Origin: Gnetum montanum
Lineage: Eukaryota > Streptophyta > Gnetopsida > Gnetales > Gnetaceae
Direction: 5' to 3'
Assembly (NCBI GenBank): GCA_015680685.1
Contig: MNCI01029020.1
Coordinates: 251,785 to 315,784, forward strand
DNA: 64,000 bases
Shown piece after piece: positions 45,230-55,962 of this stretch. The position numbers and the translations under genes were made by a program. Position 1 is the stretch's first letter; every line of letters begins with the position of its first letter. The notes below the pieces were generated by a model. That model did no database searches. It had not been told where the DNA came from and saw nothing but the letters and a program-made list of their open reading frames with translations.

Positions 45230-47996
45230 TCATAGTGGTGGTTCTTCCACCAGCTTCTTTCCTTTATCTTCAAGATTTTGGAATTGATAATGATTGAGTA
45301 GTACTCAAAGCGTTTCCTCCTCTGATCTTGGATCATGTATTGTCCAAGTGAATTTGGCAATGTTTGCTAGCATCAATACTTTCCATGGACATGGTAGCTG
45401 TGGAAACATTTTGTTGGTCTTCACATATGAGGCTGCAAACTACCTTCTCTCTTCTTCAAATTCGCTAGTCACATTTTTTAGTTCTTGATAATCAATTATT
45501 TTTTAGGCTAGGTTTGTTGCTACATCTTTTTGGTTCTAGTAGCTAGATTTGACCACCTCAAGCTCTAAGTTTGCAATGTGAAATTTCTGTTGCACATCAT
45601 TCCTGTCTACAAACTCTTTCTCGTACATGGTGTATATTATGGTCACTTGCTGCTCCAGTTCATTTCTTGGTTTTGCTACTATCAACATGGTCAAATTAGC
45701 ATACCGACAGTTTGCTAACCCCATCTATTCTATCAAGTCCTTGATCTGTGGGTTCTTGTTTTTCACTTTAGCTTGGTGGACATGGATGAGGCTATCTAGG
45801 ATTGATTACCAATCAAGTATTTGTGTAGTTATGGAACTAATTTTGGGTTTGGCTATATGGATTTCTTTTTCATTGACTTGCTTATACATGTCCACCTAGT
45901 CTCTAAAGTATTTCTTGAGCCTTTCATGTTTCTTGGCCTCATTTTGCCATGTGTTGATTTTGATTGCTAATTTTTGAAAGATGGTGTGGACTTGTTCCAT
46001 TACAAGATTCTTTTTTCTCTAGTTAATTTGCTCATATTTTAGTTGACTTTGATAAATTATTCTCTTAATTGATGGATACTTTCTTTGAAAACATTTTTCT
46101 ACTTCTCTATATCTATCAACCTTGTGTTTTTAGTACCAATTCTTTTAGTTTTCTCCTCTAGGGTAGTTATGGCCTTGGCATGTGAATAAGTTTGGGCTTC
46201 TACCGTAGATGCATTTCATATTGCTTTTTCTTTCTCCATCTTTACCTAGATATTCTTGGCTATGAGCTAAGTCACATGCTCAATTTCAAATTTATCCAGC
46301 TGGTCTGGCACTACATACTATGCAGGGTCTCTTCTTTTTACTTTCAAGGTTGCTAATTTAACTTGCAATATTTGCACCTTATTTTTTGCATATTTAGCTC
46401 TTATTTCAGCCATGATGTGCTTGGCCTTTGTTGAAATTAGATTCGACTGAATTGCAGTGATATCACTGGGGATATTAAAGAGGTTTTGCATAACTTAGCC
46501 TATCTACAGTAGTTGATCCAAGACATCTTCGTGTTTTGCTAGGGTCATGGATGTTCTAGTTATCATTTCTATATCTTTAGCTCTAGTGATGTCTATCAGT
46601 GGCACAATGGAAACATTAAAGGATTCTTTAATGTGATATATGATTAGCTCTAATACTCCTGCTACATCTTGGTGTTGCATCATTACAATTGTGGCTTCTT
46701 CTCTAGTTTCTAAGATAACTTGAAAAGATGCAACATTTTAAGAAATTTTTTGTGCCTAACCTTCATCCTCTCCTACCTATAAAGATACTTGACCACTAGC
46801 AGGTTCTATTAATTAACAAGCTGTATGGAGTTATCCCTTACTGTGTATAATGCAGAACCTTCCCTTGTTCCCCAACTTATGGTCTCAGTAATTTTTTGCA
46901 AGTGGCTCATAGAAGATCTATAATCCTATTGTGCTAGTGGAGCACTTTGTTTAGGTCTATCACTAGCTGGTGTTGATCCATTGGATCCTGCTTGTTCTTG
47001 CCATGTTGTTAGAATATTGCCTGTAGGTGTTAAACCTGTTGCTCCCTTAATGTTTGCTAGCTTTTATAGTTGATCTTTCTTTGGTGGCATTGGCTTGGAC
47101 ATCTTAACATATGATACATTTTGGGGCTTTAGGTAAGACATCATTTGTATACCCTAGAATTTCAACCTGCTTGCATAAGCTTTTGATAAGAAAAGGGAAT
47201 GGTGATGTGAGTTTCCTTGCCTTCTTTTCTTAATTCTTCTCTAAGTTTCCAAGAATAATAAATGAGCTAGATTTACATCAAATTCCCCCATAAGGATGAC
47301 ACTTCCTCTTATAACATAGGTAGAAATTCTATTTAATCTTTTGGTGGGAGAGATGTGGTAACTTTCTATCTTGAAGTATATCTTTTCTTTAGCACATAAT
47401 TCACTATATTCCATATCTTCTTTGTTGTATGCTCTTTATAGCCATAGCTTCTTTACCTTAGTGTCAAATCTAGTACAAATATATGTAATATTTTCTTTGA
47501 CATTAGGAATGTTAAGTGCCTTCATAATAACTTCCACTAAATAAAGCATAGAGACCCCTTCTATTTTTATAGTGGCATCATCTTATTTATTTTTCCAAAA
47601 TTGGTAGACTTCTCCTAAATATCATTCACCATTATAGGATAGAGCTGGCTACTAAGGAGAGGCTTGAAGTTGTGTTTGGACATTCTCAGGTGCAAACTCC
47701 ATGAATGATCCAAAATTCTATTCCACAATCACTATGGACATAATTGATTTTTCTTGCATCTCCTAGAGACATTCTACTAATAGCATGAGATGTTGTCCTT
47801 ATTTTGGAGCTGATGGTACTTTAGCCTTCACCTATGCAGAGAGTTCAATGGTAGGTGTTTGTTGATGGATACTGAAGGATTAGGCCTCTTGCTATGCCTA
47901 TGGAATTTGTTCTTTGGTTTATTCTCTACCTCAACCCCGTGGTCTATTACTTCTATGCTGTGAGGGTCCTTCTGCTATAGGTCTTTTGGGAGCCAT
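45230..47996 (-). pseudogene. Element K, copy 2: ORF2, large 3' ORF of unknown function
   Basis: On the minus strand ATG 47996 begins MAPKRPIAEGPSQHRSNRPR. An N-terminal globular part includes YLGEVYQFWKNK and VEVIMKALNIPN, followed by about 50 codons without stops near 47300-47430. A long coiled-coil-like part follows (TYSHAKAITTLEEKTKRI and NELEQQVTIIYTMYEKEF), with the end KGKKLVEEPPL before TGA at 45230. Total span is about 2.77 kb or 920 codons. Stops are numerous, nearly all TAG/TAA at Gln-like positions. It sits just upstream of the tract and 3' LTR, the position of env-like ORFs in Athila elements. D ORF2 is a shortened relative. Confidence 0.62.
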
Positions 47997-48220
47997 ATGC
48001 AATAATCAAAGATTCATTTAAGTGTATCCAAGGATTTTAGTTGGATTTCTAATGGGTCATAATCCTTTCCTAGTTCTAGAAATTAAGCACAAGTTTATCT
48101 TTATTATTTCTTATAGCTCTTATTATGATTGCAAAGTTAGAAAAAATATTTTTTAAAAACTCTTAGTAGGATCTTTGATTGTTATGGCCTCTCATAAGTA
48201 TTATTTTCTTTCTTCTTGTA
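47997..48220 (-). other. Element K, copy 2: leader of ORF2
   Basis: AT-rich and without ORF. The acceptor-like GCAG of copy 1 reads GCAT here. No K gag, pol or 5' LTR is found beyond it, so K is truncated or continues outside recognisable sequence. Confidence 0.4.
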
Positions 48221-48574
48221 GCAAACAAAAATGTTGGCGACTGGAACATTGAGAAGTCCACGGGTGTACAATTTTAACCCTACATCCATGTGAGGATCTA
48301 CTGGAGGTGGAGACAGGGGTGTCCTGAATGGTCTTTTCGATTGAACAGGGACTTACCAAATGCAACCAAGATGCATCATGGTTAACTATGATGCTAATGT
48401 GAAATGATGCTAAGTGATCGAGCAATGTCGATGGTGTTAATGATGTTAGCAAGGGTGAGCATAGTTAATGGTTTCGGTGAGAAAACAAGGGTGTCAACAT
48501 GCGAGGACTACTGCCCAAGTGCAGCTATGTGTTAAAATAGTAGAAAATGCAAGAAAAATGTTGAAAATGCAAAA

Positions 48575-48639
<65 letters not shown>

Positions 48640-49829
48640 CAAAAACCACCCCAAATGGGGTTAAGCATAGTTAACTCTAGAAAGGGTGAGAAGGTACATA
48701 GTGTACAACACTGGGCTAACTACACTCTAGGGCAGTGGAGAGCATAGTCCTAGCACTTAGAAAAGTTTGTAGTTGAGAGGTAGTAGTCCAAATTTGATGG
48801 TGTTTCATTGGCCCCTCTTTGTTAATGTCTAGAGGAGTGGCCTAGGAGACCTTGACAAAGAATAGTGAAACACCATAGCAGGCTTGGCACCAACATCACT
48901 CTTTAGTGTGAGATCAGATGTCGCTGCACCATCCTCAAGAGTGCTGTGGATAATGGTATGCTAGATGGTAGGTGGAAAGTGAGACGAGTCATAGGTGATG
49001 TGCTGGGGATAAAAAGGGGAAGGTAGAATGCAAGAAAGGATATTGTAACACAAGGACCTCATGGCTAATGATGACCATGATACTAAAGTGGCTTACCCTT
49101 GAAAATGTTGACCTCTCGTCAGAGTACTTGTGAGAGAGTTAAGGTGTAGATTCAAGGCTGAGCCTATTGTGAAATTTCTTTACTACTAGGTTGCTTGGGA
49201 ATGTGCTTTTTCCCTTTTTCTTTCTTCTTTGCTTTTTTTTCTTTCTTTTTTTGTTTTTTGAATGCTTACTACAGAGCGAGATACTTTCTGTTAAGTGAAT
49301 TATATGTCACTAGATGGGCTTTGCTTCGCCATTGACAAAATGACATGGTGTTTGTTTGTATGACAAGTGTTTCCTCCCTAGGATGACTTATGTTACATCT
49401 ACCTGGGCTTTGACTAGCCAATAGAGTCTTCCCATGGGACGACTTATGTTATGTTTACCTTGGGAAGCTTGGTGTATGATGTAATGTAAGAAGAGGATGC
49501 CATGTGGTCATAGCACCTAAGCATCAAGGGATTTGCTGGCTTTGCTATGTGGGGAATGAAAAAGTATTTGGATGTAGGAGTGGATGTGAGTAGGCTATAA
49601 TGGGATAAGTCGAATGTGCACTCTTGAGAAGCTCAGCTAGTCTAATCATGCACATCGAAGTGATATGGTGACTTGCCGTTGTGATGAGATGCATCTTTGC
49701 ACGACTACCTTGGGGCTTCATCCTACAAACATAGCTCCAAGAAGACAAGAAAACCACAAAACATGAAATGCAAATCAAATATAGGGGGCAAAGATGCTGT
49801 AAGTGCTCCGAAGGCTACGCTCATTGTAG
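48221..49829. repeat. Unassigned repetitive segment X, copy 2
   Basis: Duplicate of 20891-22511, about 97 percent identical by eye, with an uninterrupted GA microsatellite. No domain is recognised. It ends where copy 1 and copy 2 diverge (after gctcattgtagg). Confidence 0.5.
48579..48637. repeat. GA dinucleotide microsatellite, copy 2
   Basis: About 29 AG units without interruption; it bridges the gap of copy 1. Confidence 0.92.
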
Positions 49830-49909
49830 GTGTTCAAAAATATAACAAAATTGCAAGGGGTAGAGATGTTGCAAGTGCTCCAAAGGCTTTGCCAATGGTA
49901 GGTGCTCCA
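49786..49909 (+). repeat. Short direct duplication, period 76 bp
   Basis: The block with gatgctgtaagtgctccgaa (49791) recurs as gatgttgcaagtgctccaaa (49867). One frame is Cys-rich (RCCKCS) in both units, but I do not recognise a zinc-finger family. The second unit is missing from copy 1. Confidence 0.5.
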
Positions 49910-50009
49910 TTCTAGGACATGCAGCTTGCTCTCCTACGTGGTGTAGGAGGGGGGTAAGGGTGGTGCTCACTCGCTTGCTTGTGGGAGGATGGAAGGAATC
50001 ATTAGTGGT

Positions 50010-50465
50010 TGACTATGAACCCAGTTTAAAGTCTTGGTAGACCTTGGCTTTACTAGTTTAAGGTCCTAGCAGACCATGAACCCAGTTTAAGGTCCTAAGA
50101 CCATGCTATGCTAGTTTATAGTCCTAGCAAACTGATGTGTGCTAGTTTAACATTGTACAAATGGATGCTATGCTAGTTTAGCGTCATAAAAGATGAGATG
50201 TGCTAGTTTATAGTCATAGCAGATTGCTATGCCAGTTTAGTATCATAGTGGATGAGCTATGCCAATTTAACATCATAGCGCATGGATGCTTTGCTAGTTT
50301 AATTTTGTAGCAAATGAGCATTGTGCATATGCATACCTCTATTCTAGTTTAGTGTCATAACAGATGAGCTGTGCCAATTTAGCATCAGAGCGGACATATG
50401 CTATGCCAGTTTAGCATTGTAGTGGATGTATGATATGTAAATTTAGCATTATAGTGAACGGGTTG
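50010..50465 (+). repeat. Degenerate minisatellite downstream of the Tat-type pol
   Basis: More than ten units of about 30-40 bases with core CTAGTTTAGCATCATAGC and variants (ccagtttaaggtcctag, gccaatttaacatcatagc). It lies just beyond the integrase end of element T, where Ogre/Tat elements are known to carry variable tandem repeats in the 3' untranslated region. Confidence 0.75.
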
Positions 50466-50499
50466 CTTATCTTGCTTTATTGACATGCGATGCTACATG

Positions 50500-51868
50500 T
50501 TAGATGTAATATGACTCTAGGTATGAATGGTTCACTAGATTGGGAAACTCATTTCTATCTTGATTAGCAAGCTTGAATGCTCCATTGTCATAGGACTTAG
50601 TAACCAAGAAAGGCCCTTTCCAGTTAGCTAAGAATTTATTCATGGGTTCATGAATGGCCTTGAGGACTAGGTCCCCCTTCTTGATCAGGCACTGATGTTG
50701 GTTGTGATGGTGCTTTTTCATTTCTTTTCTTGGTACTATTCAATACGATCAAGCATGTGCATGCACTCCTCCTCTATTGAGTTCAAGTCTATGGTTTTCA
50801 ATTCATTGTTCTGACCTTGATTGATAAAGTTTCAAAGGATTGCCTAGAGCAATGGAACCTATAATTTAAGAAGCAATATTTCTTTAGAATTGTAAATGAG
50901 GCTATAAGGCATCATACTTGTTGTTGTTCAGTGTGTTGTGTAGTAGGCCTAAAGTGCATAGACTAGTTGTTTGTGCCATCATCGTTTGCTATTGCTTAGC
51001 AGTTTCTTGAGAAGTTTGACGATGACCTTATTGGTGGCCTCCACTTGGCCATTTTCCTAAGGGTAGTATGACGATGAAAAGGATTGCTTGATGCAAAAGT
51101 CCTCACAAAAGGCTTTAGTTTTGGCATTGCTAAACTACGACTTGTTATCCATTACTATGATCATGGGTAAGCCAAAATAGGTCACTATGTTATCTAACAT
51201 GAACTTGCAAATTTTCTACGATGTTATCTTCCTAAGGGAAATAGCATCAACCCATTTGGTGAAATACTCAATTGTGGTTATTATGAAGCTATGCCCTATG
51301 GAGGACTTAGGTGTTATGGATCAGATGATGTCCAAGCCCCAATGTTGAAATGACCACATGATGTGCATTGTATGCAATTCAGTTGATGGCATGTGCATTA
51401 AGTTATCATGCCATTGACAAATATCACATGTTTTGATCCTCAAGACACAATCATGCTTCATGCAAGGCCAATAATAGCCTGGCCATCTGATCTTTATTGC
51501 AATTGCCCTAGGTGCTATGTGGCCTCCACATAGTCCCTCATGAACTTGCTCAATAATCGTTTGAGCTTCATTATTGCTTACATAGGTTAGCAGTATGCCA
51601 TCATAGGATCTGTGACATAACGTGTTATCACCTATGATGATGTACTGGCGTGAATGTTTGCACACTACATCCTTTTGAGTAGGGGTTAAGTGTTGTAGAG
51701 GCTCACCCTGTAGAAGGTATGCCTTGATGTCATCGTACCACTCTCTTACGTGGGTTGTGCTTACTATGGCTATGGATGCAATGTCAGTGATTTGGATGAT
51801 AGGCACAATGCAATCTACCACCAAGGTAGGCAATGCGTGGAACATGTTAGGTGTGATGCTAAGGGCTT
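50500..51868 (-). pseudogene. Element T: integrase
   Basis: The frame open at 51845-51321 contains REWYDDIKAYLLQGE, the HHCC finger (VHEGLCGGHI ... CDICQWHDN) and the core start HWGLDIIG. The second Asp is in MDNKS. The Glu region is frame-shifted. The C terminus at 50721-50500 reads LIKKGDLVLKAI and WKGPFLVTKSYDNGAFKL, the usual GPF module. No chromodomain follows. Confidence 0.8.
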
Positions 51869-52310
51869 ACATTGCTAGTGTGTCGGTAATGGAATTTTCA
51901 TTTTGGGGGATATGTTGGACATCAGTAATTGCAAAGTGTTGAAGCAAATGCTTTTCCAAGTCATAGTAAGGCTATAGATGTTGTGCCTTGTAGGCATGAG
52001 CCTCTCTCACTTAGTTGACCACTAGTTGTGAGTCACCTTGGATCACTATGTGATGGATTCTTAGGTCATGTGTTGCAAGGATACCTCAAAGGAGACCTTT
52101 GTACTCTGCCACATTGTTAGTGTAAGGAAATGTAAAACAATATGTGAAGGGTTGGATCTCCTCAAAGGAAAACATGATGACGGCAGCGATGCTACCCCCT
52201 TGGGAGGTTGAAGCCTCATTGAAATGTAGGAGTGCCTCATAGTTGTCAAGCACTTGGCTAATCCTACTAATGTGCTCATCCAAGAATTTAGGGTCTATAG
52301 TGGCTTGATC
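51869..52310 (-). pseudogene. Element T: plant-type RNase H downstream of RT
   Basis: LHFNEASTSQGGSIAAV, VAEYKGLL, IQGDSQLVVN and NSITDTLAM mark the domain. The first catalytic Asp is Asn here (G-to-A type change); the Glu and other two Asp remain. It sits between the degenerate RNase H and integrase, the standard Tat position and the opposite of element H. Confidence 0.78.
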
Positions 52311-52830
52311 ATTTATGGGTAAAGCTGTGAGTTATGCGACTATAGCTTGACCTTTTGTTGAGGCTTGTGCAACATAATGTAGGTCAAACTCTGCTATTAT
52401 TGCTTTCCATCATGCAATGCAACTAGTTTCATAGATATTTTTCATTATAGCTTAGAGTACATTGTTTTCACAAATGATATTAAATTGGCTACAGAAGAGG
52501 TAATGCCTTAAGTGAGAAGACTAGGGCGAGGTAATGCTTTTCCACATCATTTTATTTCACTTTATGGGCTACTAATGCATGGCTTAGGTAGTAAATTAAC
52601 ATCGCTATGTCATCATCTCACTTTTCACAAAGAAAAGAGGTGATGGACATGTCATAAGTGGTGATGTAGATGTAAAAAGGTTTATCTCCTTGCAAAGGAT
52701 GAACCATAGGTAGTTGTGCTAGCTCTTGGTTAACGTTGTCAAATGCTTGTTGGCATTGGGCTGTCCACTCGAAGTGGGCTCCTTTCTTGAGTAGATGTTG
52801 CATTGGTTGTAACTTGTCAATTAATCAGGT
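52311..52830 (-). pseudogene. Element T: degenerate RNase H (connection domain)
   Basis: KPFYIYITTYDMSITSFLCEK followed by SHALVAHKVK and EKHYLALVFSLKAL aligns with the RT-linked RNase H, lacking the DAS and TDH acidic residues, as is usual in Tat elements. Confidence 0.65.
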
Positions 52831-53930
52831 GATAAACCTATGTATGAATTACAACCTACCTTGCAACCCTTATAGCTCCTTAAGGTTGGCCAAGGATGCT
52901 AGGTTGATTATGGCCTTAACCTTGTCAGGGTCTACACGTATTCCTACTTTGGATACTACAAAGCCAAGCATTTGGCCTGTTCTGATGCTAAAAACATATT
53001 TCTTAGGATTTAACCTAAGATCATGTTTTAGAAAACATTTAAGCACTGAGTCTAGATCATTTGCATGGTTGTGGGCCATGATGAACTTAACTATGATGTC
53101 ATCGACATAGTCGTTGAGAAAGCTTAACATGTAATCACTAAAGATATATGTCATTGCACTTTGATACATTACTCCTACATTCTTGAGTCCCAAAAGCATC
53201 ATGGTATAGCAGAACGTACCCCAAGGGGTCATGAAGGTTGTACTAAGTTGGTGCTCAGGGTTGATCTTAATTTGGTTGTAGCTTGAGAACCCATCCATGA
53301 AGGATAACAAGGCATGTCTAGTCATGGTATTAACTAATTGATCGATACTAGGCAATGGAAAGTCATCTTTGATGGTTGTCTTGTTTAGGTCCTAGAAGTC
53401 TATGAAAATGCATATACTTCTATTTTTCATAGGCATGAATATGATGTTGAAGACCTAGACTACATATTCAATAGCCTAGATGAAACCAAATTTGTAAAGT
53501 TTGGTGATTTCATCACAGATGGCCAATGCCACCTCAAGTCTAACCTTGTGCACTTTCTTCTTAACTAGTTTAATGCAAGGGTCAAGGATGATATTGTGTT
53601 GGGCTAGCCAAGGATCTAAGCCTAACATGTCTTTGCATGACCATGCAAAGGCTTTGATGTTATCATTAAGCACTTTAGTGATGTCCTGGGCATGGTGGGG
53701 CTCTAACAAAGAACTTAGCTTAAGTGTTCTTTCCTTATCGTTATGTGTTATCATAGGGATCTTGATAAGGGGATCCTCTATGACATCCATTGCCTCTAGG
53801 TCAAGAGCCTTAACTAGATGGTTGGGCTGGTCTAGTGGTGCCCCTATGGATGTTATGTATTCGACGTAGGTTGTAGGATCAAGGTCAAGATAATGAAGTT
53901 TAATGCATCGCTTAATGTTGCCTTGAGGCC
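52831..53930 (-). pseudogene. Element T: reverse transcriptase
   Basis: Motifs in order: FPLPSIDQLVNTMTRHALLS, FMDGFSSYNQIKINPE, TTFMTPWGTFCYTMMLLGL and the active site YVDDIIV (open at 53355-52870), then LRLNPKKYVFSIRTGQMLGF. The N-terminal extension (53790-53476) has AFAWSCKDMLGLDPWLAQH, typical of Tat pol. Upstream the frame reaches about 53930 and then ends in unrelated sequence. Confidence 0.83.
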
Positions 53931-55548
53931 TTGTGAGGACTAGAGGTGAGAGAAGCTACTCAGGAATAACCATATCATGTTCCTACAAAATCAACCAGAA
54001 AATATCAAGTGGTACCTGTTTCACAAAGTTAATGTGCAGAAATGGAAAAAAAAGCAGTGAAATTTGCCTAAGCATGCATGCAAGTTACTATGGAGGCAAG
54101 CATGTTTGTGCTAGTTTTAGGTCCCAACAAGTCATGTGCATGCTAATTTTAGATCTTAGTAGACTGCAGACATGCCATTCTGAGGAAGGTCAGCCATGCT
54201 TGGGAAGTGGAATTAGCTCAAACATTTACTGGGTAGTAAAAAATTGAAATCTTTGACTAAGTATGGGTGACTACTCTCTCACCTAACTACACTCTCATCC
54301 AACTACACTATCCATTAGGCATTTAGCATGGAGCATAGTCCTAGGTTGGTGGATGATTAAATGACCTAGGGAGGGTATATAGGCACATTTTTACCATAGG
54401 TAAGTTATCATTTTATTTTTTTCAACTGTGATGTCTAGAGCGTAGTCTTGCCATTATTATTGCACATTGCCAATGGAGAGTGTAGCTGGAGAAGAATGAT
54501 GCACCAAAGTAAACACTTGCACCTAGGACTGGTGAACATCGTCAATGAAGAAAGAGCACTAGATCATCTACCACAGGCATGCATGGAGGAGAGGAGTCCA
54601 TCAGCATTAGCTAGGTACACCAACTACGCTCTCTCATTTTTTCATTTTCTCATTCATTTTTTGCCATTGTGAAGGGTTGGGAGCATAGTCTTGTGGTGCG
54701 CCTGAACCTGGCGATGGCCACAATCATCATGCACCATTTCAGCACAGTGTAGCAGTAGGGAAGGTGTGATGGCATGATAGTGGAAAGGGTTTAAGCTATT
54801 TTTTGTGTGATCAAGCAGGGAGGGCTTATTACATGTGGTGCAGCTATGGGGACAACGACCACCGCTATGTGGTGTAGGGTGGCCACTAGGGCTATGTAGG
54901 AATTTTGGGGTTTAGGGATTTTGCAGGTTGCAAGGTTTGATGGTAGTAGGGGTTTTTAGGGCATGCAAGCTAGGGCAAATGTGTAGGTTAGTGTTTTGGA
55001 TGTGCAACAGCTAGGATTTAGACCGCTATGCACTGCAATGAGGCTATAGGTGTTCCTAGAGTGGCAAGGGCATGAGGGCAAGCTAGGAAGTGGCTTGGCA
55101 TGAAGGCAAGGGGCATAGTAAGGATTTGTCGCTAATTTTTTTTTTGAAATTGTTTTTTGAAATTTTAAAGTGGGAAGGGATTTCTGTTTGGCTCTTTGAG
55201 GTTGGACGGAGGAGTTGGGTGTTGCACATGCATGATGTGATGAAAGTGTATGGAGGCCATAGTCATCATGGCTATAGGGGTCACAGCTGCGACCTTGTGC
55301 CATGGCTATTTTTTGTTTCTTTTTTTTTTCTTGAATGGAGTAGCAGGGAAGATGTGGCTTGACATGGCCATAAGGTAGAGGGGTTACATGGGCATGGTGT
55401 TGTGGGAAACTATGTTCTCCACAGCTAGGGGACTGTGCTCTCCATGTATTAAGAGTGTAGTCTAGTAAGCATTCGTAAAAATTCTTGCATTGCAAGTGTT
55501 TGGCAAAATGTTTGTTGCTAAGTGTTTGGAAAAATGTCTATTTTTTCA
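53931..55548. other. Unassigned stretch within the T interruption
   Basis: No domain. A short piece of the minisatellite family is at 54109-54176 (tgctagttttaggtccc). Phrases like actacactctc and gagcatagtc recur at 54250, 54290, 54330, 54430 and 54610, as in segment X. The 179-codon minus-strand frame at 54956-55495 has no recognisable motif and lies in low-complexity DNA. Confidence 0.35.
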
Positions 55549-55793
55549 GGACTACACTCTCCACATCTTAGAGCATAGTCAGGGTGCTCCTAGAGTTAGA
55601 AAAATTTTGCTCCCTTTATAGACTACGTTGTCCATTGAGATAGTCTAGAGTCAGAAAACTTTTGCAATTTTTCTACACTACGCTGTCCATTGAGGTAGTC
55701 CAGAGTTAGAAAGCTTTTGCAATTTTTTGGACTATGCTCTCCATTGAGGTAGTCTGGAGTTAGAAAAAATTCACCAAAATTTTGTAAACTATG
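55549..55793 (+). repeat. Tandem repeat, period about 55 bp
   Basis: ACTAC(A/G)CTNTCCA-type starts at 55551, 55622, 55677 and 55731, with a fifth partial at 55787. Each unit continues ttgaggtagtc, agagttagaaa and tttgcaattttt. Period 71 then 54-56. Confidence 0.75.
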
Positions 55794-55962
55794 CATGATG
55801 CTAAACCTATGACATGTAATGCTAAGCCTATGAAAATGTGCTATACCCTAGTGAGTACCAAGCATGTTAAATAAGTTGGTTGACATCCTATACCTGTAGG
55901 GCCCTAGAGTGTATTACCAAAATTAAGAATTTTTTTCTAATCCATGTTATATTATGTTAATT

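Larger units (their letters stand above)
50500..53930 (-). mobile_element. Element T: Tat-type Ty3/gypsy pol segment
   Basis: On the minus strand the order is RT, degenerate RNase H, plant-type RNase H, integrase, which is the Tat lineage arrangement. It is interrupted upstream at about 53930; the expected gag and protease are found at 60516-64000 on the same strand, with 6.6 kb of other DNA between. Stops are scattered, mostly TAG. No LTR could be delimited. Confidence 0.78.

Noticed and set aside
50010-50465. CRISPR-like array
   Set aside because: Units are degenerate and contiguous without unique spacers of constant length; the context is a plant retrotransposon, so this is a minisatellite.
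54956-55495. Minus-strand ORF of 179 codons
   Set aside because: Low-complexity, lies among short repeats, no domain, and no second copy to support it.
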